From Mycobacterium dioxanotrophicus (lineage in GTDB: Bacteria; Actinomycetota; Actinomycetes; Mycobacteriales; Mycobacteriaceae), in assembly GCF_002157835.1 (NCBI RefSeq), contig NZ_CP020809.1:7531922-7595921 (forward strand): a stretch of 64,000 nt of DNA. The letters run 5' to 3'. Shown one piece after another: positions 9,789-18,711 of the stretch (position 1 is the stretch's first letter; every line of letters begins with the position of its first letter). The position numbers and the translations under genes are program-made. The notes beneath the pieces are model-generated. The model saw only the letters and a program-made list of their open reading frames with translations, was not told where the DNA came from and did not search any database.

Positions 9789-11665
9789 CGACCCCTCAGC
9801 ACCTTTCCGACCGATACGAACTCGGTGAGATCCTCGGCTTCGGCGGCATGTCCGAAGTCCATCTGGCCCGCGACCAGCGCCTGCACCGTGACGTCGCGGT
9901 CAAGGTGCTGCGCGCGGACCTGGCGCGCGACCCCAGCTTCTACCTGCGTTTCCGCCGCGAGGCACAGAACGCCGCGGCGCTGAACCATCCGGCCATCGTC
10001 GCGGTCTACGACACCGGTGAGGCCGAGACGCCCAACGGGCCGCTGCCCTACATCGTGATGGAGTACGTCGACGGCGTCACACTGCGCGACATCGTCCACA
10101 ACGACGGGCCGATCCCGCCGCGGCGCGCCATCGAGATCATCGCCGATGCCTGCCAGGCGCTGAACTTCAGCCACCAGCACGGCATCATCCACCGCGACGT
10201 CAAGCCGGCCAACATCATGATCAGCAAGAACAACGCTGTGAAGGTGATGGACTTCGGCATCGCCCGCGCGTTGGCCGACGTCAACAGCGTCACGCAGACC
10301 GCCGCGGTCATCGGCACCGCCCAGTACCTGTCGCCCGAGCAGGCGCGCGGCGAGTCGGTCGACGCGCGCTCCGACGTGTACTCGCTCGGTTGCGTGTTGT
10401 ACGAAATCCTCACGGGGGAGCCACCTTTCATCGGTGATTCACCTGTCGCGGTGGCCTATCAGCACGTCCGCGAGGATCCGGTGCCGCCGTCGACGCGGCA
10501 TCCGGGCATCCCGCCCGAACTCGACGCCGTGGTGCTCAAGGCACTGGCCAAGAATCCCGACAACCGGTACCAGTCGGCGGCGGAGATGCGTGCCGACCTG
10601 GTGCGGGTGCACAGCGGTGAGGCGCCGGACGCGCCCAAGGTGCTCACCGACGCCGAACGCACGTCGATGATGACGCAGTCCGGCCCGATGTCGTTCAGCG
10701 CGCCGACCGAGCACATGCCCGCACCGATCCAACCCACGGCTGCCGGCCGGGACCGCAACGCCTCGATCGGCCGCTGGCTCATCGCGGTGGCCGTGCTCGC
10801 CGTGCTCACGGTGGTGGTGACGGTGGCGATCAACATGATCGGCGACCGCCCCCGCGACGTGCAGGTGCCGGATGTGACGGGCCAGACGGCCGACGACGCG
10901 GTGGCTGCGCTGCAGAACCGCGGCTTCCGGACCCACATCGACCGTCAGCCGGACAACACGGTTCCGCCCGAAAAGGTCATCAACACCGATCCGGCGGCCA
11001 ACGCACAGGCGAGCGCGGGCGATGACGTCGCCATCGTCGTCTCGACCGGGCCGCAGCAGGCGCTGGTGCCGGATGTGACGGGTCTGAGCCCGGCGCAGGC
11101 CCGGGACAAGCTCAAAAAGGCCGGCTTCACGAAGACCAAGGAGACGCCCAGCGCATCGACGCCGGAGCAGAAGGACAAGGTCATCGCGACGGTCCCGCCC
11201 GCCAACCAGACGGCGGCGATCACCAACGAGATCACCATCGCGGTGGGTTCGGGTCCGGGTAGCAAGCTTGTGCCCGACTGCGCCGGCCAGAGCCCAGAAG
11301 TGTGCAAGCAGATCCTCAACGCCGCCGGTTTCCCCAACACGGTGCCGGTCGATGTCGACAGTCCGCAGCCCAAGGGCCAGGTGATCGGTGTCGAGCCCGC
11401 CGCCGGGCAGAACGTGCCGGTGGACACCCTGATCCAGATGCGGGTGTCCCGCGGCAATCAATTCATCATGCCCGACGTGCGCGGGGGATTCTGGACCGAC
11501 GTGGAGGCCAACCTGCGTAACGCATACGGCTGGACCGGGAACCTCAACCGCGCGCCCGACGTGTCCAACAGCGGTCAGCGGACCAATGCGGTGGTGACAC
11601 AGAGCCCGTCGCCGGGGACCCCGGTGAACTTCGGGGACCCGATCACACTGGCGTTCGCGTCGTAG
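9785..11665 (+). CDS. pknB: Ser/Thr protein kinase PknB with four PASTA domains
   Basis: 626 aa. The kinase domain (about 1-275) shows [34 protein letters not shown] and SPEQ. The juxtamembrane part includes the activation-regulating Thr-rich segment. One TM helix (about 330-353, [19 protein letters not shown]) is followed by four PASTA repeats, which sense muropeptides or lipid II outside the cell. PknB controls peptidoglycan synthesis through FhaA, CwlM and others. ATGA overlap with pknA. The 3' end overlaps the convergent trpG end by 23 bp. Confidence 0.96.
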   Translation: MTTPQHLSDRYELGEILGFGGMSEVHLARDQRLHRDVAVKVLRADLARDPSFYLRFRREAQNAAALNHPAIVAVYDTGEAETPNGPLPYIVMEYVDGVTLRDIVHNDGPIPPRRAIEIIADACQALNFSHQHGIIHRDVKPANIMISKNNAVKVMDFGIARALADVNSVTQTAAVIGTAQYLSPEQARGESVDARSDVYSLGCVLYEILTGEPPFIGDSPVAVAYQHVREDPVPPSTRHPGIPPELDAVVLKALAKNPDNRYQSAAEMRADLVRVHSGEAPDAPKVLTDAERTSMMTQSGPMSFSAPTEHMPAPIQPTAAGRDRNASIGRWLIAVAVLAVLTVVVTVAINMIGDRPRDVQVPDVTGQTADDAVAALQNRGFRTHIDRQPDNTVPPEKVINTDPAANAQASAGDDVAIVVSTGPQQALVPDVTGLSPAQARDKLKKAGFTKTKETPSASTPEQKDKVIATVPPANQTAAITNEITIAVGSGPGSKLVPDCAGQSPEVCKQILNAAGFPNTVPVDVDSPQPKGQVIGVEPAAGQNVPVDTLIQMRVSRGNQFIMPDVRGGFWTDVEANLRNAYGWTGNLNRAPDVSNSGQRTNAVVTQSPSPGTPVNFGDPITLAFAS

Positions 11666-12317
11666 CGGCGGCGACCGCGCGGGCGACCTCGTCCTCGAGC
11701 TGACGCACGAGGTTCTCGTCCGGCGGGAATCCACAGATGCCGAGCCAGTTGGCCAGCATCCGGTGGCCGCCCTCGGTGAGGATCGATTCGGGGTGAAACT
11801 GCACGCCGTGGATCGGGAGCTCGCGGTGGCGGACGGCCATGATGACGCCGCTGTCGGTCTGCCCGAGCACCTCGAGTTCGGGAGGCACGCTGTCGGGCAG
11901 GATCGTCAGCGAGTGGTACCGGGTGGCCGTGAACGGATCCGGAAGTCCTTGCAGCACACCGGCATCGGCGTGGTGGACCACGCTGGTCTTACCGTGCAGC
12001 AGTTCGGGTGCCCGGTCGACGGTGCCGCCGAACGCGACACCGATGGCCTGATGCCCCAGGCACACGCCCAGCAGGGGAGTACCGGCCTCGGCGCACGCCC
12101 GGACCAGCGGAATCGAGGCGCCTGCACGTTCCGGCGTGCCGGGACCGGGGCTCAGCAGCACCCCGTCGAAGTCCTGTGCGGCCTTCGCGATGTCGGCCTC
12201 GCCGGCCAGCCGCGTGTCGTCGTTACGCCAGACCTGCGCGTGCACCCCGAGCTGGCCCAGGTACTGGACCAGGTTGAACACGAAACTGTCGTAATTGTCG
12301 ACGACCAGAACCTGCAT
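11643..12317 (-). CDS. trpG: Glutamine amidotransferase, anthranilate / aminodeoxychorismate synthase component II
   Basis: 224 aa class I amidotransferase. The oxyanion text LLSPGPGTPE, the nucleophile elbow GVCLGHQ (Cys) and the His-Glu pair in VQFHPESI are all present. It supplies ammonia from glutamine to TrpE and/or PabB for tryptophan and folate synthesis. The family name trpG is used in mycobacteria, though the protein may also serve PabB. It is convergent with pknB and lies 17 bp downstream of the DUF881 gene on the same strand. Confidence 0.92.
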   Translation of the reverse strand: MQVLVVDNYDSFVFNLVQYLGQLGVHAQVWRNDDTRLAGEADIAKAAQDFDGVLLSPGPGTPERAGASIPLVRACAEAGTPLLGVCLGHQAIGVAFGGTVDRAPELLHGKTSVVHHADAGVLQGLPDPFTATRYHSLTILPDSVPPELEVLGQTDSGVIMAVRHRELPIHGVQFHPESILTEGGHRMLANWLGICGFPPDENLVRQLEDEVARAVAAATTRTPV

Positions 12318-12334
12318 CGGCCCAGGTTACCGGC

Positions 12335-13084
12335 TCAGTAGCCGATCGGGCCCGCCGGCTGGGCATACCGCATCCGCACCGGCCCGGTGTGCCCCACGAG
12401 GTCGACCTGGGCCCGGGGTTCCTCGGTGTAGCCCAGGCCGAAGCGCACCACGTATTGCTTGTACAGCGTGACCAGTGGGGCGGCGGCGAGCGCGGCCTGC
12501 ATGGCGCCGGCATCGCCGATCGCGGTGATCACATACGGCGGGCTGTAGGTGCGGCCGTTGAGCAGGAGTGTGTTGCCGACGCACCGCGGCGCCGAGCCGG
12601 GCATGATCCGCTGGTCCTGCATCTGGACACCTTCTGCACCTGCACTCCACAGCGCGTTGAGCACGGCCTGGATGTCCTGCTGATGGACCACGAGGTCGTC
12701 GGGCGAGGCGTCGCGCGGGAATCGGCCCTGGGCGTCGCGCTGAGCATCGTTGAGCGTCACCACCAGCCCGGGACCGCGCATGGGGGTGACGTCGGCTTGG
12801 GCGGCCAACGCGTCGGCGCGTTCGGTGATGGCGGCCAGCGCGGCATGTGAACCGGGCGTTCCGCCGTGATGGCTGTCGACCTGGCCTGCCAAGGCGTCGC
12901 GTTGCACGGTGAGCCGCTCGACCGACTGCTGGGCCTCACGTACCAGGTCGACGAGGCGGGGAGCGTCGCTACGACGGATCTCACCGCCCCCGGAGACGCC
13001 GTGGGTGGCGGCCAGCAGCAGACCGGCCAGCAGGCACACCACCGGCACGCCGAAGCGCCACCGAGATCGGTCCGGTCGGTCCAT
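12335..13084 (-). CDS. DUF881 membrane-anchored protein (Rv0012-like)
   Basis: 249 aa. One N-terminal membrane segment (about 9-27, VPVVCLLAGLLLAATHG) is followed by an external coiled region and the DUF881 core (GPGLVVTLNDAQRD, SPDDLVVHQQDI, NGRTYSPPYVITAIGD). The gene is conserved beside crgA in mycobacteria and its function is not established; DUF881 proteins cluster with division genes in actinobacteria. The ATG at 13084 aligns with the family. The open frame continues to 13360 but overlaps the divergent crgA gene, so that extension is not used. Confidence 0.85.
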   Translation of the reverse strand: MDRPDRSRWRFGVPVVCLLAGLLLAATHGVSGGGEIRRSDAPRLVDLVREAQQSVERLTVQRDALAGQVDSHHGGTPGSHAALAAITERADALAAQADVTPMRGPGLVVTLNDAQRDAQGRFPRDASPDDLVVHQQDIQAVLNALWSAGAEGVQMQDQRIMPGSAPRCVGNTLLLNGRTYSPPYVITAIGDAGAMQAALAAAPLVTLYKQYVVRFGLGYTEEPRAQVDLVGHTGPVRMRYAQPAGPIGY

Positions 13085-13178
13085 CGGTTTATCTCCTGGA
13101 CGTGCAGCTACGTTAGTGTCGTGAAGCATCCTGCTCCATCGTCGCACCGTGTGACGCCGACTGTCCGTGAAGGTACCC

Positions 13179-13463
13179 ATGCCCAAGTCCAAAGTCCGTA
13201 AGAAGAACGACTTCACCATCAAGCCGGTGAGCCGGACACCGGTCAAGGTCAAGGCCGGACCGTCCAGCGTTTGGTTCGTGGCCCTGTTCATCGGACTGAT
13301 GTTGTTCGGTCTGATCTGGCTGCTGGTGTTCCAGCTCGCTGCCACCAATCCGATCGACACCCCGTCGTTCCTGCGTTGGATGGCCGACCTCGGTCCGTGG
13401 AACTACGCGATCGCGTTTGCTTTCATGATCACCGGTCTGTTGCTCACGATGCGCTGGCACTGA
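13179..13463 (+). CDS. crgA: Cell division protein CrgA
   Basis: 94 aa with two TM helices (about 31-51 and 73-91) and a basic N-terminus ([13 protein letters not shown]). It is nearly identical in pattern to M. tuberculosis CrgA, ending GLLLTMRWH. CrgA is a septal scaffold that recruits FtsQ, FtsI and CwsA. The start MPKSK at 13179 is preferred over the ATG four codons upstream by conservation. It is divergent from the DUF881 gene. Confidence 0.95.
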   Translation: MPKSKVRKKNDFTIKPVSRTPVKVKAGPSSVWFVALFIGLMLFGLIWLLVFQLAATNPIDTPSFLRWMADLGPWNYAIAFAFMITGLLLTMRWH

Positions 13464-13534
13464 GCTGTGCCGACCTGATAATGAATTCATCTTACGATCC
13501 GAGGGTTACGGACTCAGCAACGTTGCGGCCGCCC

Positions 13535-13552
13535 AATCACACCGTTGTGATT
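13535..13552. promoter_or_regulatory. Inverted repeat AATCAC-N6-GTGATT (operator-like)
   Basis: A perfect 6-bp palindrome with a 6-bp spacer sits between crgA and the PH-like gene, upstream of that gene's start. Its shape is that of a dimeric regulator site. No regulator can be named. Confidence 0.35.
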
Positions 13553-13561
13553 CATCCCCAT

Positions 13562-13583
13562 TGTGGATAGCACTTGTGGATAA
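13562..13583 (+). promoter_or_regulatory. Two tandem DnaA-box-like sites
   Basis: TGTGGATAG (13562-13570) and TGTGGATAA (13575-13583) lie 13 bp apart in the same orientation. The second is the exact complement of the consensus TTATCCACA. They sit 36 bp upstream of the PH-like gene start, about 50 kb from oriC. Confidence 0.5.
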
Positions 13584-13618
13584 CTTCATTAGCCACGGTA
13601 AGAGGGTGTGAAGAACCC

Positions 13619-14026
13619 GTGCAGCAAACGCAGTGGAGCCCGCCGACGTTGGGAATCGCAGCTTGCGGCATAGCCGGACTTATGATGGCTGCAGCGGCTG
13701 TGACCGTCATCACAGATTCCCCGGGACGTGTTCTGGCCGGCATTGCCGGGGTGGGATTGCTCACGTTTGCAAGCTTCTCGTTGCGCGCACGACCAAAACT
13801 GGCAATCACCGGTGAAGGCTTGGCCATCGGTGGCTGGTTGCGCACCCGAACACTTCGCCGCAATGAGATCAGGTCGATCCGCATCACGGAGTTCCGGCGG
13901 ATCGGGCGGAAGGTCCGACTGCTCGAGGTCGACACCGTCGATGACCGGCTCGTCGTCTTCACCCGGTGGGACCTGGGAACCGACCCTCTCGACGTGCTCG
14001 ACGCCCTCAAAGCCGCCGGCTACTGA
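13619..14026 (+). CDS. PH-like domain membrane protein (Rv0010c-like)
   Basis: 135 aa with two short hydrophobic segments near the N-terminus (about 11-55), followed by a bacterial PH-like domain (RPKLAITGEGLAIGGWLR, then RWDLGTDPLDVLDALKAAGY). The GTG at 13619 gives the N-terminus QQTQWSP, which matches the M. tuberculosis QQTAWAP. A longer frame from a TTG at 13574 overlaps the DnaA-box-like sites and is not used. Function unknown. It keeps the order seen in other mycobacteria between crgA and ppiA. Confidence 0.85.
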   Translation: MQQTQWSPPTLGIAACGIAGLMMAAAAVTVITDSPGRVLAGIAGVGLLTFASFSLRARPKLAITGEGLAIGGWLRTRTLRRNEIRSIRITEFRRIGRKVRLLEVDTVDDRLVVFTRWDLGTDPLDVLDALKAAGY

Positions 14027-14036
14027 TCTGCCCCCA

Positions 14037-14080
14037 CACACGACGCGACGCCCCCGCGTACGAGGGCGTCGCGTCGTGTG
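14037..14080. terminator. Bidirectional hairpin between convergent genes
   Basis: Perfect 17-bp arms (14037-14053 and 14064-14080) with a 10-nt loop lie between the PH-like gene and ppiA. There is no T run, as is common for mycobacterial terminators. Confidence 0.6.
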
Positions 14081-14095
14081 GCGGACGTTAAAAGG

Positions 14096-14641
14096 TCAGG
14101 ACACGGTGACCGACTCGATCACGACCGGCTCGGTCGGACGGTCGCCGCGATCGGTCGCGGTGGTGGCGATCGCATCGACCACCTTCTGCGACTCCGGATC
14201 GACAACCTCACCGAAGATGGTGTGCCTGCGGTTCAGGTGCGGCGTCTTGCCGACCGTGATGAAGAACTGGGAGCCGTTGGTGCCGGGCCCGGCGTTGGCC
14301 ATGGCCAGCAGGTAGGGCTTGTCGAACTGCAGTTCCGGGTGGAACTCGTCGGCGAACTGGTAGCCCGGGCCGCCGCGGCCGGTGCCCGTCGGGTCGCCGC
14401 CCTGGATCATGAAGCCGTCGATGACGCGGTGGAAAACGGCCCCGTCGTAGAACGGACCGGACGTGCCACCCGAGGCGTTCTCGGTGCTGTAGTCCTTGGT
14501 GCCCTGCGCCAACCCGACAAAGTTGGCCACGGTCTTGGGAGCGTGGTTTCCGAACAGTGCGATCTTGATGTCACCGCGGTTGGTGTGCAGTGTCGCCGTC
14601 GCGGTCTGAATAGGACTCGTCACGGGGCATGAGTCTGCCAC
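14096..14641 (-). CDS. ppiA: Peptidyl-prolyl cis-trans isomerase A (cyclophilin)
   Basis: 181 aa, against 182 in M. tuberculosis. The cyclophilin core has [24 protein letters not shown] and HTIFGEVVD, with the catalytic Arg in FHRV. It catalyses proline isomerisation in protein folding. The GTG at 14641 gives [19 protein letters not shown], matching the family N-terminus. A longer open frame upstream runs into the divergent cwsA gene and is not used. Confidence 0.95.
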   Translation of the reverse strand: MADSCPVTSPIQTATATLHTNRGDIKIALFGNHAPKTVANFVGLAQGTKDYSTENASGGTSGPFYDGAVFHRVIDGFMIQGGDPTGTGRGGPGYQFADEFHPELQFDKPYLLAMANAGPGTNGSQFFITVGKTPHLNRRHTIFGEVVDPESQKVVDAIATTATDRGDRPTEPVVIESVTVS

Positions 14642-14743
14642 TACGGTCCTCGACGCCAACCGGCACCCGCCAGTTACCCACTCGAACGCCGTCGGGATGG
14701 CAGTCTGGGGAGCAGCTTTCCCACGGCGGCAGAAAGGTGCGAG

Positions 14744-15154
14744 ATGACCGCGACGACCGATGACCGGCTGGCTCCCAACCAACGACTGGCCCGCGGCCTG
14801 AAGTACACCGCGGTGGGCCCCGTGGACATCTCCCGGGGCGTGGCGGGGTTGAGCATGCAGGCGGCCGCGGCGGCCGGTGCGAGCGCCCGCAGGCGTTACC
14901 AGGACGGCCAGTTGCGCCGCCAGCTGGCCGCTGTGGCCGAGAAGCTGGAGGCACTGCCGGACGTTCTGCCCGACCTGCTCGCCGATGTGGCGCCGGCCAA
15001 GCCCAAGCACCGCCGTCGTCCGTGGCTCATCGCCGCGGTGGCTGCCGCCGTGCTGGCCGGGGGAGCGGTGGCCTTCTCCGTCGTGCGTCGCACCAAGCGG
15101 CCCGAGCCACCCGCCACGCTGCCCCCGAGCGTCGACGTCGCGCCCAAGCCGTAG
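14744..15154 (+). CDS. cwsA: Cell wall synthesis protein CwsA
   Basis: 136 aa with a basic coiled N-terminal region ([25 protein letters not shown]), one C-terminal TM helix (about 95-113, [18 protein letters not shown]) and a Pro-rich tail. CwsA (Rv0008c) interacts with CrgA and Wag31 in peptidoglycan synthesis and cell shape. It marks the right-hand end of the conserved block; beyond it the accessory island begins. Confidence 0.88.
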   Translation: MTATTDDRLAPNQRLARGLKYTAVGPVDISRGVAGLSMQAAAAAGASARRRYQDGQLRRQLAAVAEKLEALPDVLPDLLADVAPAKPKHRRRPWLIAAVAAAVLAGGAVAFSVVRRTKRPEPPATLPPSVDVAPKP

Positions 15155-15173
15155 CGGCGAGGTCCATTCGCCC

Positions 15174-15226
15174 AATTCGACGAAACGGTCGTCAGCGTGC
15201 GGCTTTCACGACCGTTTCGTCGAATT
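15174..15226. terminator. Long perfect inverted repeat between convergent genes
   Basis: Perfect 19-bp arms (AATTCGACGAAACGGTCGT and its complement, 15174-15192 and 15208-15226) with a 15-nt loop lie between cwsA and the lipoprotein gene. It is likely a bidirectional terminator, although it is unusually long and lacks a T run. Confidence 0.6.
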
Positions 15227-15234
15227 CGCGATGG

Positions 15235-16323
15235 TCAGGCCCGCTCGATAACCGCCTTGATCGCCGCGAGGGTCACGGGGATACCGGACAATGCGGCGTC
15301 ACTGCGCGCTGCGATCTGAGCGTCGGCGTCGACACCGTAGCGCTCCCGGAAGCCGGCAAGGCCCCGCGGCAGGAACACCCAGGACTGGGTCAGCCGGGTG
15401 CCGCCGTCCTCGGGGGCCATCGCATAACCCCAGCGCACCCAGCCGTCGTTGACCTCCCACGCGAACTCGCGTCCGGGTTCGGCCACTACCACCTGGCTGC
15501 GGGTCTGCCACTCCCGTTCCGGTGTGACGTTGCGGCCCGTGAACCAGGCGCCGACTTTCGGTCCGGAGCCTTCGTCCCACCAGCATTCCTTGCACACCGG
15601 ACTCCACTCGCCGGTGCGAGTCACGTCGGAGACAACGGTGTAGACGTCTTCCGGCGAGGCCGAGACGTGGACTGAGTCAGTGAATTCCAATGGCGGCACC
15701 ATCGGATTATCCGTGCCGTCGTCACCCGCGCCGCGGTTGGGGTTGGTGCAGATCGTGCCCTCGCACGGGACCACAGACCCGTCACCGTTCGGATTCGGCA
15801 TCACCGCACCACCGTTGTCCGCAGGATCGTCACCCGCACCGTGATTGGGGTTCGTGCAGATGGTCCCCTCACACGGCACCACAGACCCGTCCCCGTTCGG
15901 ATTCGGCATCACCGCACCACCGTTGTCCGCAGGATCGTCACCCGCACCGTGATTGGGGTTCGTGCAGATCGTGCCCTCACACGGCACCATCGAGCCGTCC
16001 CCGTTCGGATTCGGCATCACCGCACCGCGATTGCCGGCAGGATCGTCGCCCGCACCGTGATTCGGATTCGTGCAGATCGTGCCCTCACACGGCACCATCG
16101 AGCCGTCCCCGTTCGGGTTGGGCATCATCGGGACCGCCGAGCCCGGCGCGGCCGGGGCGGTGCGTTGGGTGGGGGCGGCAGGTGCGGCGGGCTTCGCGCT
16201 GGACGACGATGTCGCCGGGCTGGTGCTTGTCGGCGCCTGTTCGGTGGTCTGACTCCCGCACGCGGCCGCGCTGCACACCACAAGCGCGGCCAGGGCTGTG
16301 ACAATTCTCTGGCTGTAGCTCAT
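15235..16323 (-). CDS. Lipoprotein with four 36-residue repeats and a C-terminal SRPBCC domain
   Basis: 362 aa. The signal sequence ends in a lipobox-like VCSAAAC (Cys22), so the protein is probably lipidated and exported. A Ser/Thr/Pro/Ala linker leads to four repeats of 36 residues (about 67-208), each starting MPNPNGDGS and holding VPCEGTICTNPN with two cysteines. The C-terminal part (about 210-360) looks like an SRPBCC/polyketide-cyclase fold (VSASPEDVYTVVSDVTRTGEWSP, then FAWEVNDGWVRWGYAM). The ATG at 16323 is chosen because it starts the signal peptide; the frame extends 10 codons upstream. The joining of a cytosol-type lipid-binding fold to a lipoprotein signal is unusual. Function unknown. 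Confidence 0.8.
   Translation of the reverse strand: MSYSQRIVTALAALVVCSAAACGSQTTEQAPTSTSPATSSSSAKPAAPAAPTQRTAPAAPGSAVPMMPNPNGDGSMVPCEGTICTNPNHGAGDDPAGNRGAVMPNPNGDGSMVPCEGTICTNPNHGAGDDPADNGGAVMPNPNGDGSVVPCEGTICTNPNHGAGDDPADNGGAVMPNPNGDGSVVPCEGTICTNPNRGAGDDGTDNPMVPPLEFTDSVHVSASPEDVYTVVSDVTRTGEWSPVCKECWWDEGSGPKVGAWFTGRNVTPEREWQTRSQVVVAEPGREFAWEVNDGWVRWGYAMAPEDGGTRLTQSWVFLPRGLAGFRERYGVDADAQIAARSDAALSGIPVTLAAIKAVIERA
15694..16125 (-). repeat. Four tandem 108-bp coding repeats
   Basis: Units at 16018-16125, 15910-16017, 15802-15909 and 15694-15801 encode the 36-residue repeats of the lipoprotein. The DNA of the inner copies is nearly identical over long stretches, so recent duplication is likely and copy number may vary between strains. 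The fourth unit is diverged at its 3' end. Confidence 0.9.
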
Positions 16324-16480
16324 ATGAGCCGACCCTAGCAACGTCCTCACCAATTTCTGGGAGGTTGCTGAAGACGTTCCAGCGCAAATGATTTCGCGAC
16401 TGACGAATGAAAGGTTGTGTCAGCAACCGCGGTCTTCCCGTGACAATCCAGACCATCGCCGCAGGCCACACCGGCTGCGA

Positions 16481-16734
16481 ACCGAACGAAATTGCTCGTC
16501 GTCGTTGATTGCGTCCGTGAACTGGAGCGTGAAAACCAACGTCTCCGTGACGAAAACGCGGCGCTCCGCGGCGAAGTCCTTGAACTACGGCGAAGCACTC
16601 GTCGCCGCAACACAACGTGACCGGCAGGAATTCTCGGGCCAAGAAGCCCAGACCGAATCGCGCGCGGCCGCATCGGAGCGCCTTCGCCTTCATAACGCGC
16701 ACCCGGTGAGAGCGACCTTGCCGGCGCGCCCGCC
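16481..16734 (+). pseudogene. Possible IS66-type transposase N-terminal remnant
   Basis: One frame encodes a leucine-zipper-like coiled coil (CVRELERENQRLRDENAALR) that stops at 16618-16620. A neighbouring frame continues with a basic stretch (NSRAKKPRPNRARPHR). This order resembles the N-terminus of IS66 transposases, broken by a frameshift and with no downstream catalytic part. The rest of 16324-17134 shows no convincing gene. The assignment is weak. Confidence 0.25.
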
Positions 16735-17134
16735 TCTGTGGAGAACCCACTACGCACGTCCAGCGACGGGATCGATCTTCCTAGCGGCGCACAGCGGTCA
16801 CGTCAGCCGGCACACACGATCCGCAAGATTTGAGCCAGGAGCAACCCGTACGCGCAGCGACGAGACATACACTCACTTTTCGCGCAGAACGTCGCAAAGG
16901 ATGTTAGGGCCAGTTCACTTGGCAGAAGCTGCGAATCCAGAAACGCCTCGACTGTGGCCGCGGCCGCGCTTCCTGGCTGTCGACGGGACGGATGCGACGT
17001 CAGTATCGGCAGAATCACTCGACGCGCCCGACGGTTGGGGCCGGCTGCGATCAGTGGCTCGCAGTGGCTCGCTCGCTACGCAGCCAGCAGTCGGCATGGC
17101 GCCAGCGGGGGGCTTTGGTCGGTCCGAACGGGCA

Positions 17135-17745
17135 CTACGCGATGACCTGAGCTGATCGATCCGCAGGCACATCGCGCTGAGTATTTCGCACGAACCGCCA
17201 GGCGCGCACTTGCGTAGCTGGCCAAGATGAACGGGTCACTGCCTCGGTAGTCCTTGCCCAGATCGCGTCCCCATGACCACATCTCAGTCGCTCAGCACGC
17301 CCACAGTACTGCGCATCGACGTACCCGCACTCTGGGCATCGGGTCCACAGATACGCCGCATCCATGCCTTGGTCGGTGGGCAGGAGCATCGAACCGTAGT
17401 TGCCGAAGTAGAAGCTCCCTCGAACTTCGCAGGGTCAGGAATCCCAGAAACGGCGACCAGCAGGATGTCATCATGGCGCGGGCGACTCTCATCCTCGCCG
17501 CATGGGGCCACATCGTCGAGATTCCAACCGCCCTCCGGAGGTCCGTCCGGATAGTCACCGAACTCCAGTTCTTCGAGGTCTTCGAAGGCACAGTAGGCCG
17601 CATCATCGTCGTCAGTTTCGGCACGAAGCCAGGTGTCACGGCTCGGCAGATAGAAGGTGGGCGACAGCTCATCGCGCGTCACCCAGTATGGCTTCTCGCC
17701 GGCCAGCCGCCAATCGACGTCGAGTAGATCTAGCAACAAGCCCAT
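17135..17745 (-). pseudogene. Hypothetical protein with C-terminal zinc-ribbon-like motif, split by a 1-bp frameshift
   Basis: The first part (from ATG 17745) is acidic (AETDDDDAAYCAFEDLEELEFG). The second part continues in another frame as SFYFGNYGSMLLPTDQG and WTRCPECGYVDAQYCG, with a CPEC...CG...CGH cysteine pattern. Adding one G at the GGG run (17417-17419) joins them into one smooth protein of about 200 aa (…DPAKFEG|SFYFGNYG…). It is either a true pseudogene or an assembly error in a G run. I do not recognise the family. Low-GC features and lack of synteny place it in the accessory island. Confidence 0.45.
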
Positions 17746-18201
17746 CGCGCCTGAACGACATTGTGAAACGCGATCTCACGGTATGTAGTAGGTACCACTG
17801 GATCTTGCCGTCTGCAGATCCTTTCCACAGGGACACATGGCAGTCCGGCGCGCCGTTTCGTACCGCCCCATGATTCGCCCGATGAACAGGTCGCTCGGTA
17901 TCGACAGTGGTTGGCTCGGCAATTTTCTAAGCCCGAGACAGGAGTCGACCGGATACATCCACTGGCTGGCGGCGATGAGCGCTTGTTCGGCCAAGGTGAC
18001 GTAATGAGCCCATCAGGTCCCTTCTCGTCGCGGAGCCATGGATGACGATGGTCGGTCGCGACACGGGATCCGGGCCGCAGGGGCGCGCGACTGCGGTGTC
18101 GGTCCCCTCGGCAATAATTGACGCTGACGCTCGGCAGCTATGGACGCTCCAGCGCTGGCGATGGTGGCCGCATAGCCATCAACGAAATGGGGGTATGCGA
18201 A
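17746..18201. other. Gap without a convincing gene
   Basis: This stretch lies between the broken gene and the TIR-like gene. It contains only short frames with no recognisable domains, such as a 72-codon frame on the minus strand at 17776-17994. The promoter of the TIR-like operon should lie near its right end; TTGACG at 18118-18123 is a possible -35 element, but no clear -10 follows at standard spacing. Confidence 0.4.
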
Positions 18202-18711
18202 GTGAGCTATCGGAACAAGACTTATGTGGCTTTCGCCAGTGAGGACATCCACTGCTACCGGCTGATGGAAGCGTGGCGGGACAACAAGCACATCGACTTC
18301 AACTTCTTCGACGCCCACGACCTCTACCAGGCGCGGGACACCAGCCAGCCCGAAACGATCAAGCGCAACCTGCGTGAACGGATGAAGAACGCCAAGCAGA
18401 TCGTGTTGTTGGGAAGCGCCACCGGCCGGCGCAAGGGAAGTGACGGCAAGTCATTTCTTGCGCATGAAGTGAAGGTGGCGATCGAGTTCGACCTGCCGAT
18501 CGTGGTTGCGAACCTGGACGGCAAACGAACGGTCGACCGTACAGTGATCCCCGAGCCGCTCATTGACGATGACTACTACACGCTTTCGGTGTCGTTTCAG
18601 CCGACAATCATCAAGTTTGCCCTAGACAACTATGCGCCAGCGTTTGCCACCAGGGGCAATACCGGTCCCCACTACTACAAGTCGGACATCTACCAGAGCC
18701 TCGGCCTGTGA
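18202..18711 (+). CDS. thsB: TIR-like protein, ThsB of a type II Thoeris-like system
   Basis: 169 aa, a TIR-like fold of the MTH538/DUF1863 type. It begins YRNKTYVAFASEDIHCYRLMEAW, then FNFFDAHDL, KNAKQIVLLGSATG and EVKVAIEFDLPIVVANLDGK. In Thoeris defence, ThsB senses phage and makes a nucleotide signal from NAD that activates ThsA. The GTG at 18202 has GGGGG about 9 nt upstream and starts right before the domain; ATG 18187 is the alternative start. The stop overlaps the next gene as GTGA, so the pair is coupled. Assignment rests on domain pattern plus the TM-macro partner. Confidence 0.8.
   Translation: MSYRNKTYVAFASEDIHCYRLMEAWRDNKHIDFNFFDAHDLYQARDTSQPETIKRNLRERMKNAKQIVLLGSATGRRKGSDGKSFLAHEVKVAIEFDLPIVVANLDGKRTVDRTVIPEPLIDDDYYTLSVSFQPTIIKFALDNYAPAFATRGNTGPHYYKSDIYQSLGL

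Noticed and set aside
15694..16125. Tandem 108-bp repeats considered as a CRISPR array
   Set aside because: The repeats are coding, in frame and without spacers.
17776..17994. 72-codon frame on the minus strand
   Set aside because: No domain and no clear ribosome-binding site; too little to call.
18118..18201. TTG start for the TIR-like gene
   Set aside because: The added N-terminus has no similarity, and the GTG at 18202 has a better ribosome-binding site.
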